Part shown: positions 6,412 through 9,342 of the stretch, piece by piece
How positions within the stretch are numbered: position 1 is the stretch's first letter
Layout of the letters: every line of letters begins with the position of its first letter
NCBI GenBank assembly: GCA_038253135.1
Contig: JBBSHJ010000112.1
Span: 1-9,342, forward strand
Direction: 5' to 3'
From: JBBSHJ01 sp038253135
Lineage (GTDB): Bacteria; Actinomycetota; Actinomycetes; Mycobacteriales; QHCD01
Length of the DNA: 9,342 nt
The notes under the pieces: model-generated
The model's input: the letters and a program-made list of their open reading frames with translations, nothing else
Databases searched by the model: none
Told to the model about the DNA's origin: nothing
Program-made: the position numbers and the translations under genes

Positions 6412-6518
6412 ATCCACGGCGATCGGACCGCGTGCCGCCGAGCGGCGGGTTGGGCAGCATTTCGAGCCCGGATTTCGTGCTGTACCTGCCACTCGGGGAT
6501 GGGGAGGTGCGGCCGTGA
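6408..6518 (+). CDS. 36-codon micro-ORF overlapping aroH and cmk, unknown
   Basis: ATG 6408 overlaps the aroH TGA as ATGA, and the ORF's own TGA overlaps the GTG of cmk as GTGA (6515-6518). It therefore follows the same 4-base-overlap pattern seen at other junctions in this operon. The peptide starts MNPRRSDRVPPSGGLGSISS and ends YLPLGDGEVRP. It shows no recognisable motif, signal peptide or membrane segment. It could be a short coupling peptide that carries ribosomes from aroH to cmk, a remnant of an internally deleted tyrA gene, or a chance ORF, since stop codons are rare in GC-rich DNA. I see no TyrA-like sequence in it. There is no dedicated Shine-Dalgarno just before the ATG. Confidence 0.35.
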   Translation: MNPRRSDRVPPSGGLGSISSPDFVLYLPLGDGEVRP

Positions 6519-7186
6519 CCTTGGCGTCGAACGGCTCGGTCGTCGCCATCGACGGTCCGGCCGGCACCGGGAAGTCCACGGTGGCCCGCGGTGTCGCGCG
6601 GGCTCTGGGTGGCCGCTATCTGGACACCGGAGCGATGTACCGGGCGGCCACCTGGGCCGTGCTCGAGTCCAGGACCGACCCGGCGGACGGCGACACCGTG
6701 CTGCGGATCGTGGAGAAGGCGAGCGTCGAGCTGTCCACCGACCCCGACCGGGAGCACGTGATGGTTGACGGTCAGGACGTGACCTCGGCGATCCGCACCG
6801 AGAAGGTCTCGTCGGCCGTCAGCGCCGTGTCATCGGTCCCCGGGGTGCGGCGCCGGCTGATCGCGCAACAGCGGGCGATCATCGCCGCTGGTGGTTCGAT
6901 CGTCGTCGAGGGCCGAGACATCGGCGCGGTGGTGGCAGCCGATGCGCCGGTGAAGATCTTCCTGACCGCCGCGCCCGACATCCGGGCCGCCCGCCGGTCG
7001 CAGCAGGACCGTGCCGACGTCGCCCGGGTCGCGGAGGCCGTCCGCCGCCGCGACGACCTGGACGCGCGGACCAACCCGTTCACGCCGGCCCCCGGTGCCC
7101 TCACCGTCGACACCTCGGAGCTGACGGTCGAGCAGGTCGTCGAGAGCGTGCTGGCAGAGGTACGACGCCCCCGGGAGGAGGCGTGA
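6515..7186 (+). CDS. cmk: Cytidylate kinase
   Basis: Cmk phosphorylates CMP and dCMP with ATP to the diphosphates, feeding RNA, DNA and CDP-lipid synthesis. The 223-residue protein has the P-loop IDGPAGTGKSTVA (12-24), the following GRYLDTGAMYRA (33-44), and the NMP-binding insert DVTSAIRTEKVSSAVS (88-103). GGSIVVEGRDIGAVVAADAP (126-145) is characteristic of the family. The C-terminal CMP-binding and lid segment is RRRDDLDARTNPFTPAPGAL (177-196). The start is GTG 6515, with GGGGAGG (6501-6507) 7 bases upstream. The reading frame is open further upstream to 6377, but that part overlaps aroH out of frame and has no family sequence. The stop overlaps the acyltransferase GTG by 4 bases, which suggests coupled expression of nucleotide and lipid enzymes. 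Confidence 0.96.
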   Translation: MTLASNGSVVAIDGPAGTGKSTVARGVARALGGRYLDTGAMYRAATWAVLESRTDPADGDTVLRIVEKASVELSTDPDREHVMVDGQDVTSAIRTEKVSSAVSAVSSVPGVRRRLIAQQRAIIAAGGSIVVEGRDIGAVVAADAPVKIFLTAAPDIRAARRSQQDRADVARVAEAVRRRDDLDARTNPFTPAPGALTVDTSELTVEQVVESVLAEVRRPREEA

Positions 7187-7854
7187 ACCCCTTGCACATC
7201 GGGGATTTGTCGCCGGATCAGCGGGCCGCGGGCACCTCGTTCATCCGCCTCTGCGAGGGGATCGGACGGGTCTTGCGGGTCACGATGATGCAACCACGGA
7301 TCACCGGGCTGGAGCACGTGCCGATCACCGGGGGCGTGCTCTTCGCGGCCAACCACACGCACATCGTCGACGGCCCGATGCTGTTCGCGGTCATCGACCG
7401 GCCGGTGTCCTTCTACGTGAAGTCGGAGGCATTCATCGGGCCGCTGGACCCGATCCTGCGCCGGCTCGGGCAGATCCCGGTCAACCGAGGCGTGCCGGAG
7501 CGGGCGCCGATCGTCGCCGCGCTGGAGACGCTGTCGGCCGGCGGCGCGGTCGGGGTCTTTCCCGAGGGCAGCCGGGGCTCCGGCGCCGTCGCGAGCGTCC
7601 AGCGCGGCATCGCCTACCTGGCCGTGCGGTCCGGCGTTCCCGTCGTACCGGTGGCATGCGTCGGCAGCGCGAAGATCCTGACCCCGCACCTGCCATGGCG
7701 GCGCCCACCGGTGTCGATCAGCTTCGGCCGTCCGGTCCAGATCGAGCCGGGTGCGCGCGCGTCCCGTCCGGCGATCTCGGCCGCGGCCGAGCAAATCCGA
7801 GCCGCGATGGCCGAATTGCTGTCAGAGAGTCAGGTGGACGGCAATGAGCGATGA
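7183..7854 (+). CDS. PlsC-family 1-acylglycerol-3-phosphate acyltransferase
   Basis: The family transfers an acyl chain to lysophosphatidic acid (or a related acceptor) at the inner face of the membrane, making phosphatidic acid. The four conserved blocks are visible in this 223-residue protein: NHTHIVD (57-63, the NHx4D motif with catalytic His58 and Asp63), IPVNRG (98-103), FPEGSRG (126-132) and GVPVVPVACVG (151-161). A long hydrophobic anchor is not obvious, so it is probably membrane-associated through an amphipathic N-terminus. The acceptor is not provable from sequence, so no gene symbol is given. The start is GTG 7183, overlapping the cmk TGA as GTGA, with the strong purine-rich GGGAGG (7173-7178) 4 bases upstream. 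Its end overlaps der by 11 bases. Location between cmk and der is familiar in actinobacteria. Confidence 0.92.
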   Translation: MNPLHIGDLSPDQRAAGTSFIRLCEGIGRVLRVTMMQPRITGLEHVPITGGVLFAANHTHIVDGPMLFAVIDRPVSFYVKSEAFIGPLDPILRRLGQIPVNRGVPERAPIVAALETLSAGGAVGVFPEGSRGSGAVASVQRGIAYLAVRSGVPVVPVACVGSAKILTPHLPWRRPPVSISFGRPVQIEPGARASRPAISAAAEQIRAAMAELLSESQVDGNER

Positions 7855-9220
7855 CGTGAGCGCACCGCAGCACCGGCAGGCGGGCGACATCGCACCACCG
7901 GTGCTCGCCGTCGTCGGGCGGCCCAACGTGGGCAAGTCGACTCTCGTCAACCGGATCCTGGGCCGTCGCCAGGCCGTCGTCGAGGACGTCCCCGGCGTGA
8001 CCCGCGATCGGGTGGCCTACGACGCGAACTGGAACGGCCGCGCCTTCACCGTCGTCGACACGGGCGGCTGGGAGCCCGACGCGCGCGGTCTGGCCGCGCG
8101 GATCGCCGCCCAGGCCGAACGCGCCGCGGCCGCCGCCGACGCCGTACTTCTCGTGGTCGACGCGTCCGTCGGCGCGACCGCGACCGATGAGACCGTTGCC
8201 CGCGTCCTGCGCCGCGGCGGCCTGCCGGTCGTGCTCGCCGCCAACAAGGTGGACGACACGCGCGGCGAGGCGGACGTCGCCGGTCTGTGGTCGCTGGGAC
8301 TCGGCGAGCCCTACGCGGTGAGTGCGCTGCACGGGCGGGGCTCCGGCGATCTGCTCGACGCCGTCCTCGAGGCGCTGCCCGCGACCCCGCCGGATCGCGA
8401 CGTCGAGGATGGCCCGCGCCGGGTCGCGCTCGTCGGAAAGCCCAACGTCGGCAAGTCGAGCCTGCTCAACTGCATGACCGGCGAGGAACGGTCCGTCGTC
8501 GACTCCGTCGCGGGCACGACCGTCGACCCGGTCGACAGCCTCGTCACGCTCGACGGCGAGATCTGGCAATTCGTCGACACGGCCGGGTTGCGGCGCCGGG
8601 TCCGCGACGCGAGCGGCACGGAGTACTACGCCAGCCTGCGGACCTCGTCGGCGATCGACGCCGCCGAGGTCGCGATCGTGCTGCTCGACGCGTCCGAGCC
8701 GATCTCCGAGCAGGATCAGCGCGTCCTCAACGCGGTCGCCGATGCCGGGCGGGCCGTCGTGATCGCCTTCAACAAGTGGGACCTCGTCGACGAGGACCGT
8801 CGTTACCGCCTCGACCGCGAGATCGACCGCGACCTGCGACGGATGCCGTGGGCCCGGCGGATCAACGTGTCAGCGCTGACGGGACGGTCGGTGGCACGGC
8901 TGGCTCCGGCGCTGCGGGAGGCGCTGGCGTCGTGGGAGCAGCGGGTGCCGACCGCCCGGCTCAACGCCTTCCTCGGCGACGTCGTCGCCTCGACACCGCC
9001 GCCCTCGCGCAGCGGCCGCGTCCCGCGGGTGCTGTTCGCGACGCAGCCGGGGGTTGCCCCGCCGCGATTCGTCCTCTTCACGACCGGCCCGCTCGAGCCG
9101 ACGTACCAGCGCTTCATCGAGCGGCGGTTGCGGGAGGAGTTCGGCTTCGCCGGTACGCCGGTGGACCTTTCGGTCAGGGTCAAGGAACGCCGCGACGGCA
9201 GGGCCCGCGGGACGCGCTGA
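7844..9220 (+). CDS. der: Ribosome assembly GTPase Der (EngA)
   Basis: Der is an essential GTPase with two tandem G domains, needed for 50S subunit maturation. The 458-residue protein is of usual length. The first G domain shows G1 GRPNVGKST (25-33), G2 PGVTRDR (50-56), G3 DTGG (72-75), G4 NKVD (134-137) and G5 SALHG (160-164). The second shows GKPNVGKSS (198-206), VAGTTVDPVDS (222-232), DTAGLRRR (245-252), NKWD (310-313) and SALTG (343-347). A C-terminal KH-like domain follows (about 365-448), including RVLFATQPGVAPPRFVLF. The linker between the G domains (about 180-190) is acidic, as in the family. The start is ATG 7844, which overlaps the acyltransferase gene by 11 bases; the Shine-Dalgarno is weak, and the 15-20 residue N-terminal extension before VLAVVGRPN is variable in actinobacteria. 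It is the last protein gene of the operon. Confidence 0.97.
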   Translation: MSDDVSAPQHRQAGDIAPPVLAVVGRPNVGKSTLVNRILGRRQAVVEDVPGVTRDRVAYDANWNGRAFTVVDTGGWEPDARGLAARIAAQAERAAAAADAVLLVVDASVGATATDETVARVLRRGGLPVVLAANKVDDTRGEADVAGLWSLGLGEPYAVSALHGRGSGDLLDAVLEALPATPPDRDVEDGPRRVALVGKPNVGKSSLLNCMTGEERSVVDSVAGTTVDPVDSLVTLDGEIWQFVDTAGLRRRVRDASGTEYYASLRTSSAIDAAEVAIVLLDASEPISEQDQRVLNAVADAGRAVVIAFNKWDLVDEDRRYRLDREIDRDLRRMPWARRINVSALTGRSVARLAPALREALASWEQRVPTARLNAFLGDVVASTPPPSRSGRVPRVLFATQPGVAPPRFVLFTTGPLEPTYQRFIERRLREEFGFAGTPVDLSVRVKERRDGRARGTR

Positions 9221-9266
9221 GACCCCGCGCCGATGCGGTAAAGTCATCAGCCGGGCGCTGGCCCGA

Positions 9267-9340
9267 CGGGACGTGGCGCAGTTTGGTAGCGCACCTGACT
9301 GGGGGTCAGGGGGTCGCAGGTTCAAATCCTGTCGTCCCGA
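9267..9340 (+). tRNA. tRNA-Pro, anticodon GGG
   Basis: The 74-base gene folds into a full cloverleaf. The acceptor stem is CGGGACG (9267-9273) with CGTCCCG (9333-9339). The D stem is GCGC/GCGC around AGTTTGGTA. The anticodon stem CCTGA/TCAGG carries the loop CTGGGGG, with anticodon GGG at 9301-9303, decoding the proline codon CCC. The variable loop is GGGTC, and the T arm is GCAGG-TTCAAAT-CCTGT. The discriminator A is at 9340, and the next bases are CA, so CCA is not encoded and must be added by the CCA-adding enzyme. A TAAAGT at 9239-9244 could be its -10, but no convincing -35 is seen. Confidence 0.95.
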
Positions 9341-9342
9341 CA

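Noticed and set aside
9252..9265. Hairpin CGGGC-GCTG-GCCCG between der and the tRNA
   Set aside because: The stem is only 5 bp, has no T-run and directly abuts the tRNA, so it is not a supportable terminator.

Overview
The window is GC-rich chromosomal DNA, very probably from an actinobacterium (Actinomycetota). The evidence is the strong G/C third-position bias, the GTG starts, the 4-base start/stop overlaps, and a gene order (ParA-like ATPase, scpA, scpB, rluB, aroH, cmk, plsC-type acyltransferase, der) that I recognise from this phylum. Genus cannot be fixed from the sequence.

Left part (1-2651) is accessory and somewhat rearranged. On the minus strand a Gfo/Idh/MocA-type oxidoreductase (1160-63) is translationally coupled to a further gene of which only 22 codons lie in the window. 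Its base composition is clearly less GC-rich than the rest. A 293-base divergent intergenic region separates it from a plus-strand isocitrate lyase/PEP mutase superfamily gene (1454-2257). Right after that gene's stop lies a decayed C-terminal fragment of an S10 serine carboxypeptidase on the minus strand, carrying a dinucleotide frameshift. A plausible promoter at 2540-2569 then serves the next operon.

Right part (2652-9220) is a tightly packed, co-directional housekeeping operon. A ParA-like ATPase, ScpA and ScpB (chromosome organisation with SMC) overlap one another by 4 bases and run by another 4-base overlap into an RluB-type 23S rRNA pseudouridine synthase. After a 79-base gap come an AroH-type chorismate mutase (GTG start), a 36-codon micro-ORF that overlaps both neighbours, cytidylate kinase, a PlsC-family acyltransferase and the double-GTPase ribosome assembly factor Der. 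Together these cover chromosome compaction, ribosome maturation, aromatic amino acid synthesis, nucleotide supply and phospholipid synthesis. The window ends with a tRNA-Pro(GGG) without encoded CCA.

No defence system, CRISPR array, transposase or clearly novel multi-gene system was found. The best leads for a second look are the S10 gene scar next to the PEP-mutase-like gene, and the micro-ORF sitting where other actinobacteria carry tyrA.
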